Source: Oscillospiraceae bacterium (lineage in GTDB: Bacteria; Bacillota; Clostridia; Oscillospirales; Oscillospiraceae). Taken from it: a stretch of DNA of 64,000 bases. The position numbers and the translations under genes were made by a program. The stretch covers positions 1-64,000 of the forward strand of contig JAFVCD010000039.1 in the NCBI GenBank assembly GCA_017479425.1, read 5' to 3'. Below are positions 1-8,450 of the stretch, piece after piece. Position 1 is the stretch's first letter, and each line of letters opens with the position of its first letter. Below the pieces are notes generated by a model. The model did not search any database. It was not told the DNA's origin and worked only from the letters and a program-made list of their open reading frames with translations.

Positions 1-452
1 CGTAAACGGGTCTACGAACTCCTTCAGCCCTATTTGATCTGCCAACTCATCTTCTCGCAGTTGGTTCCTTATATACTCTTGTATCTGCTTTTTATTGCGT
101 CCTACTGTATCTACGAAATATCCTCTCGCCCAGAAATGTCTATTTCCGTACTTGTACTTCAGATTTGCATGTCTGTCGAATATCATCAGACTGCTTTTTC
201 CCTTCAAGTACCCCATTATTGACGATACGCTATACTTAGGTGGTATACTCAGCAGCATGTGAACATGGTCCGGGCACAACTCTGCCTCTATTATCTCAAC
301 ACCTTTCTGTTGACACAGCCCCTAAGAATTTTTCCTATGTCCACCTTTATCTCTTTGTATATTATCTGTCTGCGGTACTTCGGCGCAAACACAATGTAGT
401 ATTGACATCTCCATGTTGTATGGTCTAAACTATTTATGTCCTTATCTCTCAC
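1..452 (-). pseudogene. IS200/IS605-type transposase TnpA remnant, frameshifted and cut by window edge
   Basis: Read from the minus strand this encodes a Y1 (HUH) transposase of the IS200 group, a DNA-strand transferase acting on single-stranded element ends. A GTG start at 452 follows GGGAGG with 7-nt spacing. The first 53 codons (QYYIVFAPKYRRQ block) end at TAA 291-293. The other conserved blocks (PDHVHMLLSIPP with the HUH pair, YLKGKSSLM, GNRHFWARGYFVDTVG with the catalytic Tyr) are in a second frame that stays open to base 1. The frames join around 318-325, consistent with loss of one base, so the gene is probably dead unless rescued by programmed frameshifting. The C-terminus lies outside the window. 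Confidence 0.85.
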
Positions 453-558
453 GATAAGACCTCCCTGTTATTGTAGTTGTGTGGTTGGCAAACCACTTCC
501 ACTATAGCAGGGAGCTTTTTACTTGTCTACTCTTCCCCTCGCTCGAAGCTCTTTATTT

Positions 559-577
559 CCCCCGGCATAGCCGGGGG
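559..577. repeat. Hairpin at the subterminal end of the IS200-like remnant
   Basis: Perfect 8-bp stem CCCCCGGC/GCCGGGGG with a 3-nt loop, about 105 bp upstream of the transposase start. IS200/IS605 elements have such subterminal hairpins recognised by TnpA, so this is probably the left end of the element. Together with 453-558, which holds no gene, it occupies the gap before the rplL terminator. Confidence 0.55.
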
Positions 578-596
578 GTTTCTACTTTACGCGTAA

Positions 597-630
597 ATAA
601 AAACTCCCGACCCTTTCGGATCGGGAGTAC
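597..630 (-). terminator. Rho-independent terminator of rplJL
   Basis: Stem ACTCCCGA(cc)/(gg)TCGGGAGT around a TTTC-type loop at 603-628, followed on the minus strand by a T-rich run, 20 bp downstream of the rplL stop codon. Confidence 0.85.
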
Positions 631-649
631 GTTTTTCTTTGGGCTTAAA

Positions 650-1027
650 TTACTTAAGCTCGACCTTTGCGCCGACTTCCTCAAGCTTCTTCTTGAGCTC
701 CTCGGCCTCGTCCTTGGAAACGCCTTCCTTGATTGCCTTCGGGGCAGCCTCAACAGCAGCCTTTGCCTCAGCAAGACCAAGACCGGTGATCTCACGAACA
801 ACCTTGATAACCTTGATCTTCTCAGAGCCGATCTCGGCGAGAACTACGTCGAACTCGGTCTTCTCCTCAGCGGCGGGAGCGGCAGCGCCGGCGCCGGCAG
901 CGGGAGCAGCCATAGCAGCGGCGGAAACGCCGAACTCTTCCTCAAGTGCATGTACGAGCTCAGAAAGCTCGAGAACGGTAAGCGCCTTAACTTCTTCGAT
1001 AAGGGCAGTGATCTTTTCGCTGGCCAT
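650..1027 (-). CDS. rplL: 50S ribosomal protein L7/L12
   Basis: Flexible stalk protein of the large subunit; dimers bind the L10 tail and recruit and activate translation GTPases. The 125-aa length is typical. N-terminal dimerisation helices (about residues 1-33, [17 protein letters not shown]), an Ala/Gly/Pro-rich hinge (about 36-55) and the conserved C-terminal domain ([25 protein letters not shown]) are all visible. The ATG at 1027 has AGGAGG upstream. It lies 68 bp downstream of rplJ as its cotranscribed partner and is closed by a strong terminator. Confidence 0.98.
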   Translation of the reverse strand: MASEKITALIEEVKALTVLELSELVHALEEEFGVSAAAMAAPAAGAGAAAPAAEEKTEFDVVLAEIGSEKIKVIKVVREITGLGLAEAKAAVEAAPKAIKEGVSKDEAEELKKKLEEVGAKVELK

Positions 1028-1095
1028 TGTTAATTTTCCTCCTGTGAAAATTTAAGTTTAGTTTGTATTTAATAAGTTTGTGTTAAGCCGCAAGA

Positions 1096-1617
1096 TTATT
1101 CTGCAGCGGCTTCTGCGGGAGCGCCATTCTTCTCTGCGATGGCCTTGAGCACGATAGCGAGGCTCGTGATCGGAGCGAGCATAGTGCCGAGAACCTGTGC
1201 GCGAAGAGTGGGCAGCGGGGGGATCTTGGCGAGAGCAACGATCTCATCGATGCTCATGACCTTGCCGTCCATGAATCCGCCCTTGATCTCGAAGTGACCC
1301 TGAAGCTTCTCAGCATACTCGTTTGCGATGCGGGCAGGAGCGATGGGGTCATCCTTGCTGGTGGCGAGAGAGGTATTTCCGTTGAGAACGCCATCGAGAT
1401 CAGCGAAACCGACAGTGTCGTTAGCGCGGCGAAGAAGGGTGTTCTTCACTACGGTGTACTCGACGCCGGCCTCACGCATCTTGCGGCGAAGCTCGGTATC
1501 ATTGGCAACGGAGATTCCGCTGTAATCAATGAGAACGCCGGCGGCAGCACCGTTAAGACGCTCAACGAGCTCGTTTACGATTGCCTGCTTCTCGCTCAGT
1601 ACCTTTGCGTTAGGCAT
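1096..1617 (-). CDS. rplJ: 50S ribosomal protein L10
   Basis: Base of the L7/L12 stalk; binds 23S rRNA and carries L7/L12 dimers on its C-terminal helix. The 173-aa length is normal; the N-terminal block (KQAIVNELVERLNGA, VEYTVVKNTLLRRA) and the Ala-rich C-terminal tail are characteristic. The start ATG 1617 is preceded by GGAGGTG. The gene follows an L10-leader element, so autogenous repression by L10-(L7/L12) is expected from the family. rplKA and rpoBC, often adjacent, are not in this position here. Confidence 0.98.
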   Translation of the reverse strand: MPNAKVLSEKQAIVNELVERLNGAAAGVLIDYSGISVANDTELRRKMREAGVEYTVVKNTLLRRANDTVGFADLDGVLNGNTSLATSKDDPIAPARIANEYAEKLQGHFEIKGGFMDGKVMSIDEIVALAKIPPLPTLRAQVLGTMLAPITSLAIVLKAIAEKNGAPAEAAAE

Positions 1618-1624
1618 GTTTTGT

Positions 1625-1765
1625 TTTCACCTCCGGATTATTTATCCGCGTTCAACAAAAAAATCTCTATGTCCGCAGACACAGAGACTCGGTAAAATCA
1701 CAATGAATTTGACCGCCCTCGGCGAGATTTACGGCTTTTCGCCACTCGCTGTCTTTGGAACGCCC
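1625..1765 (-). ncRNA. L10 leader (autoregulatory mRNA element)
   Basis: On the minus strand, between the promoter and rplJ, lie the hallmarks of the ribosomal L10 leader: AAAGACAGCGAG near the 5' side, the GCCGAGGGCGGT segment, then the hairpin CTCTGTGTCTGCGGACATAGAG near the 3' end, followed by U-rich sequence and the rplJ ribosome binding site. In this family the L10-L7/L12 complex binds the leader kink-turn to reduce rplJL expression. Boundaries are approximate. Confidence 0.85.
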
Positions 1766-1769
1766 GATT

Positions 1770-1798
1770 ATATTAACACACTTTTCCGTGTGTGTCAA
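1770..1798 (-). promoter_or_regulatory. Promoter of the L10 leader-rplJL operon
   Basis: Minus strand TTGACA (1793-1798), 17-nt spacer, TAATAT (1770-1775). The spacer contains the inverted repeat ACACAC-N6-GTGTGT. Confidence 0.75.
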
Positions 1799-1855
1799 CA
1801 CTTTTCCCAACATTTTACTTCATAAATTTAATTGTATAGCATCGGCAAAAACCTC

Positions 1856-1884
1856 TTGTAAACATCACGCCCATCTGTTATAAT
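1856..1884 (+). promoter_or_regulatory. Promoter of the GGDEF gene
   Basis: TTGTAA (1856-1861), 17-nt spacer, perfect TATAAT (1879-1884), ending 33 bp before the GTG start at 1918. It diverges from the rplJ promoter; 1799-1855 shows nothing else. Confidence 0.7.
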
Positions 1885-1917
1885 AACGAAAAACGTCTAT
1901 CTGAGAGGTGCGCCAAA

Positions 1918-2982
1918 GTGTATTCTGCCGAATTTCTTTCGAGCTATCCGTTTTTTTCGGAGATGCTCAGGCAAGCCGACATAACTACGATGCTCGACTC
2001 TCTCACCGGAGTCGTTTCCCGCGCATATATAATCCGCTTTATCCGCTACCTTATCGAGGCAAAGATTCCGTTTGCGCTCGGTATGATGGATCTTGACAAT
2101 TTTAAGTCCGTAAACGATAACTACGGGCACCGCGCCGGTGACGGCGTGCTAACCGAGATAGCCACCTCGCTTTCCGATTTTCTCGGCTCCGGAGGACTGG
2201 TCGGGCGCTTCGGCGGCGACGAATTTCTGATAGTCTACCTGAAGAGCAACTCCTACGACGATGTTCACGACTTCTATGACGGAGTCTACGACTCAGGCAA
2301 GGTGCTCCGCCGCATACTTCATATCCGCGATCTTGATATCTTTATGACGGCAACCGTCGGCTGTGCCTCCTACCCCATCGACGGCGATGATTTTGACTCG
2401 CTTTTTGCGAAAATCGACAAAACGCTCTACCGCGGCAAGTCAAAGGGCCGCAACTGCTATATCATATACGTTCCCGCAAAGCACGCAAACCTTGAGATCA
2501 CAACGCTCGCAAAGCACTCGCTTTACGAAACGCTGCGCCTCGCCTCCGATAATTTCGACGAATCGCGCGGAGTGAACGTGCGTATGCAGCGCGCATTTGC
2601 GCCGATTGCAGAAAATCTGCGGCTCAACAAGCTCCTTTACATAAACGGCGCAGGTCAGCTCAAGGACGTGCTCTCGCAGGTAATTCTTTGCGAGCACACG
2701 CGGGTCAGCGAGTATCTCAACGGGCGCGATATGGTTTCCTTTACCCACCTTGAGGACGTAAAGGACGAGCTGCCGGACTTCTTCGCCGCGCTCGACGCGC
2801 TCAACTACGACGCCGCGCTCATAAGCCGCATCGTGCGCGAGGGCGTGACCTTCGGCTACCTCGTTGTCTGTCCCGAGCAGAAAACGATGCGTATGTGGCA
2901 GGACGATGAGTTCGCGGCGATATTCTTTCTCTGCCGCCTTGTGGCAACCCACCTCACAAGCGAGCACAAGCCTCTTGTATAA
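1918..2982 (+). CDS. GGDEF-domain protein (probable diguanylate cyclase) with GAF-like C-terminal half
   Basis: Predicted to make c-di-GMP from GTP. The GGDEF domain spans about residues 20-175: DSLTGV, the metal-binding MMDLDNFKSVND, and a canonical GGDEF active site at 99-103. The usual RxxD product-inhibition site just before the active site is absent (the sequence there is LGSG). There is no membrane segment or N-terminal sensor. Residues about 185-354 form a separate domain ending in GVTFGYLVVCPE, which resembles a GAF fold but has no decisive motif. The GTG start is chosen because GAGAGGTG lies upstream. Monocistronic, with its own promoter and terminator. Confidence 0.88.
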   Translation: MYSAEFLSSYPFFSEMLRQADITTMLDSLTGVVSRAYIIRFIRYLIEAKIPFALGMMDLDNFKSVNDNYGHRAGDGVLTEIATSLSDFLGSGGLVGRFGGDEFLIVYLKSNSYDDVHDFYDGVYDSGKVLRRILHIRDLDIFMTATVGCASYPIDGDDFDSLFAKIDKTLYRGKSKGRNCYIIYVPAKHANLEITTLAKHSLYETLRLASDNFDESRGVNVRMQRAFAPIAENLRLNKLLYINGAGQLKDVLSQVILCEHTRVSEYLNGRDMVSFTHLEDVKDELPDFFAALDALNYDAALISRIVREGVTFGYLVVCPEQKTMRMWQDDEFAAIFFLCRLVATHLTSEHKPLV

Positions 2983-2988
2983 ATTCTC

Positions 2989-3018
2989 TCCCTCCGCAAA
3001 TGCGGAGGGAACTTTTTC
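2989..3018 (+). terminator. Rho-independent terminator of the GGDEF gene
   Basis: Perfect 10-bp stem TCCCTCCGCA/TGCGGAGGGA with AA loop, followed by ACTTTTTC. Confidence 0.9.
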
Positions 3019-3042
3019 TTTTCTGCTATCGTCTTGACAGCA

Positions 3043-3062
3043 GTGCTATAATGAAATAGCAC
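3043..3062 (+). promoter_or_regulatory. Inverted repeat over the start region of the lipoprotein gene
   Basis: GTGCTAT-N6-ATAGCAC overlaps a TATAAT-like element (3047-3052), 31 bp before the lipoprotein ATG. TTGACA is present at 3034-3039 but at the wrong distance for that -10, so the promoter assignment is uncertain; the repeat could be an operator. Confidence 0.35.
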
Positions 3063-3093
3063 TCAGAACGAAAAGAAAGACAGGTACAAAATT

Positions 3094-3966
3094 ATGAAAA
3101 AGCTTATGAGCCTTGTGCTCGCACTCACAATGATATTCGCTCTCGCAGCCTGCCAGACTTCCCAGCCCGCCGGCACCGATGAAACGGCAAAGGCTGAGGA
3201 ACCTGCAAAAACCGAAGAGCCCGCAAAGTCCGACGAAGCCGCTCCCGCCGAGGAGGAGGACGGTCAGAACCCCGTTATGAACTTTATCGGCACCTATGGC
3301 TGCGGCAGAGCCGGTATGACAGTCGAGGCCGACGGAATGGACGGCGCGAACATTGAGGTCATCTGGGGCTCCAGCGCGTGGGAGAGCTCGATATGGACGA
3401 TCCACGGCACCCTCGACAAGGACGCCGAGACTCTCACCCTCAACTATGACGGCGCAAAGAGAGTAAACCGCACCTATCTCGACGAGGAAAGATTCGAGGA
3501 CGAGGTGGTTTACGAGGACGGCACCGGCAAAATCTTCTTCAACGACGACTACACCATCACCTGGCAGGACGATAAGGAGAACACCGCGGAGGATATGGTG
3601 TTCACCACCGGCGGCGAAGAGGCCGACTACGAAACCTACGCCGTAGCGTCAAGCTTCTCCAAGGCCATAGTCGAGGGCTTCGCCCGCGATATCAAGAACG
3701 CCCTGCTCGAGGGCGACTACGACGCCGTTGCGGATATGACCTCCTTCCCCGTCAACACCGCAAAGGGCGCGCTTGACACTCCCGAGGCTCTCAAGGAGTA
3801 CCTCGCCGACGCGATTGACGATTCTGTGCGTGCTTCGCTCGAGGCGGAGACCTGCACTGATATGTTCGCAAACTCTCACGGCATTTCGATGGCCGACGGC
3901 TCCGTCTGGTTTGCCGAGATAATCGTTGACGGCGTGAATATGCTGAAGATCATCAACATTCTCTGA
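3094..3966 (+). CDS. Predicted lipoprotein, unknown function
   Basis: A secreted, lipid-anchored protein of unrecognised family, 290 aa. The signal peptide is clear: MKK, a hydrophobic core, then lipobox LAAC with Cys20 as the lipidation site. Residues about 28-60 are a low-complexity EEPAKTEEPAKS-type linker rich in Glu, Ala, Lys and Pro, likely spanning the cell wall. The remainder has a beta-rich segment (about 65-170, TYGCGRAGMTVEADG, ITWQDDKENT) and a helical C-terminal part (about 190-290, SFSKAIVEGFARDI). No catalytic motif was seen. It stands alone between a terminator and a convergent XRE regulator. Confidence 0.85.
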   Translation: MKKLMSLVLALTMIFALAACQTSQPAGTDETAKAEEPAKTEEPAKSDEAAPAEEEDGQNPVMNFIGTYGCGRAGMTVEADGMDGANIEVIWGSSAWESSIWTIHGTLDKDAETLTLNYDGAKRVNRTYLDEERFEDEVVYEDGTGKIFFNDDYTITWQDDKENTAEDMVFTTGGEEADYETYAVASSFSKAIVEGFARDIKNALLEGDYDAVADMTSFPVNTAKGALDTPEALKEYLADAIDDSVRASLEAETCTDMFANSHGISMADGSVWFAEIIVDGVNMLKIINIL

Positions 3967-4006
3967 TTGCAGATTCAATGCAAAAAGTGCAAAAAGCTCT
4001 ATTATA

Positions 4007-4050
4007 CAGGCGTGACCGCAATGGTCACGCCTGCTTAGTCTCTTGACTTT
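4007..4050. terminator. Terminator hairpin between convergent genes
   Basis: Perfect 11-bp stem CAGGCGTGACC/GGTCACGCCTG with a 5-nt loop. The T-tract after it on the plus strand is broken (CTTAGTCTCTTGACTTTT), so efficiency is uncertain. Confidence 0.6.
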
Positions 4051-4070
4051 TAACAGTAAAAGACCTGCCG

Positions 4071-4610
4071 CTATTCTCCACGCACGACAAGCAGAAGCAA
4101 TCCAATATCAATAGCTGTGAATGCTGCCAGTATGCACACATAGATTCTCCTGCTTCTGACGTCCTCTTCTGAAAACAAATAAAACAGAGAAACTACAATC
4201 CCGGAAGACAATAATCCGAAAAAGACGGAGGCGCCTATATTACCGAACCCTCCGATGTAGAACAGAAGCCCGACAAGGAGAGTCACTGCAACGACAATCC
4301 CGCTGACCGTCCTTTCCTGAATGCGGTTGTTTTTTCTATCTTTTTCTAGAGAGTCACAGACAAGCTTCATTATATCGTCAGCATCGATATTATTGCTTGT
4401 GTCACTGCACGCAAACAGATTCAAAACGGTAATTCCCAGAGCTGACGCGAGCGGTTCGATGTTTTCAATATCCGGATACCCAATACCTCTCTCCCATCTG
4501 CTGACCGCTTTTGGCGTGACGTTAAGCTTTTCAGCCAAGTCCTTCTGGGTCATATTCCGCTCTTTTCTTTTTGCTGTGATATATGCGCCGAATTGCTCTA
4601 TATTCATCAT
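4071..4610 (-). CDS. XRE-family HTH regulator with membrane-spanning C-terminus
   Basis: DNA-binding repressor-type protein. An HTH_3/XRE domain occupies about residues 4-58 (FGAYITAKRKERNMTQ, DLAEKLNVTPKAVSRWERG), followed by a linker and three or four hydrophobic segments (VVAVTLLVGLLFYIGG, ASVFFGLLSSGIVVSLFYL, ILAAFTAIDIGLLLLVV). Membrane-anchored XRE proteins of this shape are common in Clostridia, usually of unknown target. The ATG at 4610 (or 4607) is chosen over an upstream in-frame start because GGAGGTG is correctly spaced. The segment 4611-4743 upstream holds no gene. Confidence 0.85.
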   Translation of the reverse strand: MMNIEQFGAYITAKRKERNMTQKDLAEKLNVTPKAVSRWERGIGYPDIENIEPLASALGITVLNLFACSDTSNNIDADDIMKLVCDSLEKDRKNNRIQERTVSGIVVAVTLLVGLLFYIGGFGNIGASVFFGLLSSGIVVSLFYLFSEEDVRSRRIYVCILAAFTAIDIGLLLLVVRGE

Positions 4611-4743
4611 AAGCACCTCCGCAAACAGCATATCCAGCTGCCGAGAAGAAGTCAACCGACGATTCGTTTACAACAGGAATCCAGTGCACCCCTTTGGACA
4701 ATGTTGTTAAGATAAGTTAAAGCAAAAACGGGGTGCTTTTTTA

Positions 4744-5598
4744 TTATTCGGCTGTGATTTCGATCTGAACTGCGCGGTTTTGGTCGAGGTAGATTCTGAG
4801 GTGATAGGTGTAGGTCTTGTCGCCGTCTGTGATCGTGAAGCGCGTTTCGCCCTCTTTGTGTGCATGTACGCGCACCATATCGCCCACAAGCGCAACGTCG
4901 GCAATCGTCGTGTCCTCAGCTTCGACGGCGGCGCTCTCGCTTAGAGTCGGTTCATCCGGCAGGAAGAGCGTGCCGATTGTATCTATCGGCGGCTGAGTGA
5001 AAAGCATTACTGCAACCACGGCGACCGGAATAAGAATTCCGACAGCTCGCTGCGCCGCGCTCTCAGTAAAAACGAAGAGGTATATGACAATCTGAGCGAG
5101 GCAGAATACTGCGGCAAGCGGCTGATTCGGGAGAGAGCCGAAGCCCATTCCTCCCAAAAGCACAAGCATCGGCGAGAGCACAAGCAGGCTCAGCCAGCTG
5201 CGCTTTGTGATATACCACCCGATAAGCGCGCCGGGAAAGGTCAGAACGGTCAGCACAAGCCAGCGCGGGTAATAGCCGAAAATCCCCCACCCGAGCCAGC
5301 TGAACGGCACCTGAAAAAGATATATCAGCGGCTGACTTATAAGGAAGAAAACAAAGGTCTTTGCCGCCGCCTCAATCGGCTTTTTGCAATTTGCGATAAT
5401 GAATATCGCAAAAAGCACCCATGCCTCCATATAGACGCCCATGCGCTCGAAGCTAGTGCCCTTGAATATCGGCACGATGAGGAAAATTGCGGTCAGCGCC
5501 GCGCTTCCGACAGCGAGGAGCACAACCCTCAGCCACGTCATTTCCACGCCGCCCCAGATTTTTTCTGCGGCGGCTCTAAGCTTGCTTTTTTGCATCAT
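4744..5598 (-). CDS. Multi-pass membrane protein, unknown function
   Basis: No family was recognised. The 284-aa protein has about six to seven hydrophobic segments between residues 22 and 205 (VVLLAVGSAALTAIFLIV, WVLFAIFIIANC, VLTVLTFPGALIGWYI, LIPVAVVAVMLF), then a soluble C-terminal region of about 75 aa with beta-strand character (DMVRVHAHKEGETRFTI, TYTYHLRIYLD), presumably outside the membrane. It overlaps the stop codon of the upstream PP2C gene and is probably translationally coupled, suggesting that it partners that sensor phosphatase. Confidence 0.8.
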   Translation of the reverse strand: MMQKSKLRAAAEKIWGGVEMTWLRVVLLAVGSAALTAIFLIVPIFKGTSFERMGVYMEAWVLFAIFIIANCKKPIEAAAKTFVFFLISQPLIYLFQVPFSWLGWGIFGYYPRWLVLTVLTFPGALIGWYITKRSWLSLLVLSPMLVLLGGMGFGSLPNQPLAAVFCLAQIVIYLFVFTESAAQRAVGILIPVAVVAVMLFTQPPIDTIGTLFLPDEPTLSESAAVEAEDTTIADVALVGDMVRVHAHKEGETRFTITDGDKTYTYHLRIYLDQNRAVQIEITAE

Positions 5599-7718
5599 TA
5601 CTCCATGTTTTTCTTGATTTTAAGTATATTCTTCCCGTTTTTATACTCATAACTCACATCGTCCATGCTCTTTTTAACGAGGAAGATACCGAGTCCTCCG
5701 ATGTCGCGCTCCTCAGCCGAGAGGGTCACGTCCGGATCGGCCTTTGAAAGCGGATCATACGGCGTTCCGTTATCGATAAAGGTCACGGTAACGCTCAGCG
5801 GCTCCTTCTCGACCTCGACGCGCACGGTAGCGTGACCGATCTCGGGGTTATATGCGTAGTTTGCGATGTTCGAGAAAAGCTCGTCGATGGCGATATCGAG
5901 CTGCATCTGAGCCTTCATCGGGCAGTCGAGCGCCTCAAGCTCGGCGTTTACAAAGTCGGTCACGACCGGAAGATTGTCGATCTTTGCCTCGATTGTCAGC
6001 TCCTTGCCCTCGAACTTGCCGTTATACTCAACGCAGACCATAGTGAGGTCGTCAAACTGCGGCGCCTCGCCGACAAACTCCGCAACGGCCTTGTCAACGC
6101 TCTCAAGCACAGACTTTGCCGAATTTCCGGCAGTTCTCAGTGCGGCGAGAGTTCTGTCGGTGCCGAAGAGCTCGCCCGCTGCGTTTGTAGCCTCTGCAAC
6201 GCCGTCGGTGTAGACAAAGAGCTTCGAGCCAGGCGTGAGCGTGAGAGTGTACTCCTTGTACTTTGCTCCGTCGATGCCTCCGATTACAAGGCCGTGGCGA
6301 TCCTTGATAAGCTCAAATTCGCCGTCCGGCGCCTTCAGCATCGGGTACTCGTGACCCGCGTTCGCCGCAGTCAGCACGCCGGTATTGAGGTCGAGTATGC
6401 CGAGCCAGACGGTCACGAACATCTCCTCGCGGTTATTCTTGCAGATCTGTGCGTTTACGCGCTTCAGCACCTCAGCGGGGCCGAGGCCGGTCATCGCATA
6501 GTTCTGGAGCATGATCTTGCTCATCATCATAAATAGTGCGGCGGGAACTCCCTTTCCGGATACGTCTGCTATCGTCACGCAGAGGTGGTTGTCATCGACA
6601 AGGAAGAAGTCATAGAAGTCGCCGCCGACCTCCTTCGCCGGCGTCATTGACGCGTAGATATCGAATTCCGGTCTCTCCGGGAAGGCGGGAAAGATGTTCG
6701 GCAGCATATCCGCCTGGATGCGCGTCGCAAGGCTGAGCTCGGTGCCGATGCGCTCCTTCTCGGCGGTTACGGCTGTGAGATTATCCTCATACTCGCTCAT
6801 ATCGCGCTCCATATCCGCCATTATGAGCGCGAGATTTTCGATCTCGTCGCCGGTGGATATGTTGAGCATTGCGAAGTGATCGGTAACGCCCTTGCCTGCG
6901 CGCTTATCCGCGACGTAGCTCTCCGCCGCCGCGGCTATATCGTTGATGGGCTTTACTATGCTCTTTTTCATCTTGAAAACGAGTAGGATCGCGAAGAGGT
7001 TTACAACGACCGCCATCGCGATCGCGTAGGTCAGCGCGAAGAATCTCACGCTCATTACGACTGCGCCGAGAGTTACGTCCGTGAGGAAGAACGCCACAAC
7101 CTCGCCCTCGGCGTTTCTGACCGGCACTCCGGCGGTTCCGAGCCAGCCGTAGGCTTCGGTGTTCGTGATGCTGAAAAGCGTATTGCCTGAATCCGCCTTG
7201 TCAAGAAAATCCCTGACCTCGCGCATCTCTACCTGTTCCCACCAGCCGGGGGTGGCGGGGTCGTCGTCTATCGGGTCTACGATGTACACGAGAGTGCTGT
7301 TATCGCGGTCATACATAGCAAGGTAGACGTCGTAAACGTCACTCGATTCAAGAAAATCGTGGAGCACCGAGCGGATAGTCTCATAGTCCTCGCGCTCCTC
7401 AATGTCCTCGAAATCCGCGATATAGCTCTCGCTGTCAGGATCGGCACCCTTTCTCGAGGCGTAGCGATCCATTACCTCCTCGGCAAGTGATGAGGGATCC
7501 GCGACCTTGTCAATAATTGCGGAGGCGGAGCGCGAAAGGTTGTGCGCCGTGTTTATGTAGCGCGACGCCTGCGAGTAGGCGAATAGTCCGAGCCCGATTA
7601 TGAGCGACACAACGCCCAGAATTATCGAGCCGTTTATTACAGCGTTGAATACTCTTGCCTCGAGCGAATAGTACTTGCGCTCGATTTTTGACATTTCTCT
7701 TATGCTTTTTTCCGGCAT
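5598..7718 (-). CDS. Membrane sensor PP2C/SpoIIE phosphatase fused to an anti-sigma-type ATPase domain
   Basis: A 706-aa partner-switching protein. In order: TM1 (about 29-48), an extracytoplasmic sensor region (about 50-215, dCache-like in size), TM2 (about 222-248), HAMP (about 250-305), a coiled coil, a SpoIIE/RsbU-type PP2C domain (about 340-560; metal ligands in GGDFYD with Asp367 and IADVSG with Asp385, later QFDDLTMV) and a C-terminal GHKL ATPase (about 575-706; DELFSNIANYAYNP N-box, DNGTPYDP, GGLGIFLV G-box). PP2C domains dephosphorylate STAS anti-anti-sigma factors and the GHKL part resembles RsbW-type kinases. No STAS gene is adjacent. It heads a two-gene unit with the membrane protein. 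Confidence 0.93.
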   Translation of the reverse strand: MPEKSIREMSKIERKYYSLEARVFNAVINGSIILGVVSLIIGLGLFAYSQASRYINTAHNLSRSASAIIDKVADPSSLAEEVMDRYASRKGADPDSESYIADFEDIEEREDYETIRSVLHDFLESSDVYDVYLAMYDRDNSTLVYIVDPIDDDPATPGWWEQVEMREVRDFLDKADSGNTLFSITNTEAYGWLGTAGVPVRNAEGEVVAFFLTDVTLGAVVMSVRFFALTYAIAMAVVVNLFAILLVFKMKKSIVKPINDIAAAAESYVADKRAGKGVTDHFAMLNISTGDEIENLALIMADMERDMSEYEDNLTAVTAEKERIGTELSLATRIQADMLPNIFPAFPERPEFDIYASMTPAKEVGGDFYDFFLVDDNHLCVTIADVSGKGVPAALFMMMSKIMLQNYAMTGLGPAEVLKRVNAQICKNNREEMFVTVWLGILDLNTGVLTAANAGHEYPMLKAPDGEFELIKDRHGLVIGGIDGAKYKEYTLTLTPGSKLFVYTDGVAEATNAAGELFGTDRTLAALRTAGNSAKSVLESVDKAVAEFVGEAPQFDDLTMVCVEYNGKFEGKELTIEAKIDNLPVVTDFVNAELEALDCPMKAQMQLDIAIDELFSNIANYAYNPEIGHATVRVEVEKEPLSVTVTFIDNGTPYDPLSKADPDVTLSAEERDIGGLGIFLVKKSMDDVSYEYKNGKNILKIKKNME

Positions 7719-7757
7719 TCTTAAAGACCCCTGTCTGAAAAATAATAAAGTATTATA

Positions 7758-8309
7758 TCACAAATCCGCATTTCTTTCAAGTCTATCAATTATCGCGCCG
7801 CCGTTTTCGCGGAGCCAGCGGTTCCATTTGTCGTACTCCGGATATACGCGCCTCACCTCGGCATAAAAGCGCGGCGAGTGGTTCATCTCTCTGAGATGGC
7901 ACAGCTCGTGCACGATAACGGCGTCGCGCACCTCAGGCGGGGTAAGCATCAGAAGGCAGTTGAAATTGAGGTTTCCCTTGCCAGAGCAGCTTCCCCACTT
8001 CGTGCGCTGCGCTCTTATGGTTATGCGCCCGAAGCTCACTCCTACTCTCGGCGCGTAGTATCTGACCCGCTCGGGTATAAACCTTTTTGCGCTCTCCGCG
8101 AGCTCCCTCAGCTCCTCCGCAGTTATCGGCTCGACGGCGGCAAGCTCCGCAGATTTTTCAAGCTTCTTCTCTATCCAGCCGCGGCGGCTCTCCAGAAATT
8201 CGTCTATCCGCGCCCTTGCGAGCCTCTCCGGCGCGCGGACTATGACCTTTCCGCCCTTTATTTCCACCGAGAGCGTTTTTCTGCGGCTTCTTATAAGTGT
8301 GTATTCCAC
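7758..8309 (-). CDS. YgjP/WTSP-like M48-type zinc metallopeptidase
   Basis: Cytoplasmic zinc peptidase-like protein of the DUF45 family, in other bacteria sometimes linked to restriction-modification loci. The HELCH zinc motif and the downstream MNHSPRFY (third ligand region) are intact, as is the family signature RTKWGSCSGKGNLNFN. The GTG at 8309 is preferred because GAGGT lies 7 nt upstream and family members begin near the IRSRRKTL segment; an ATG at 8348 would add 13 residues. No restriction genes are nearby, so its substrate is unknown. Confidence 0.88.
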   Translation of the reverse strand: MEYTLIRSRRKTLSVEIKGGKVIVRAPERLARARIDEFLESRRGWIEKKLEKSAELAAVEPITAEELRELAESAKRFIPERVRYYAPRVGVSFGRITIRAQRTKWGSCSGKGNLNFNCLLMLTPPEVRDAVIVHELCHLREMNHSPRFYAEVRRVYPEYDKWNRWLRENGGAIIDRLERNADL

Positions 8310-8415
8310 GGTTTTTACCTCACTGATGCGAATGAGATATTCTAACATTTTTTCTCGCCTTAATCAACTGCAAATGTCATTATCCGAACAGCGTGTATTG
8401 TTAATGTGAAATATC

Positions 8416-8444
8416 TTGACAATAGTTTAACACTGTGGTACGCT
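8416..8444 (+). promoter_or_regulatory. Promoter of the riboswitch-DUF4177-SPFH unit
   Basis: TTGACA (8416-8421), 17-nt spacer, TACGCT (8439-8444). Transcription would begin just before the conserved riboswitch 5' segment. Confidence 0.7.
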
Positions 8445-8450
8445 GTTTTC

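Noticed and set aside
4714..4742. AAAGCA/TGCTTT hairpin followed by T-run on the plus strand
   Set aside because: Only a 6-bp AT-rich stem with a 9-nt loop, and no plus-strand gene to terminate.
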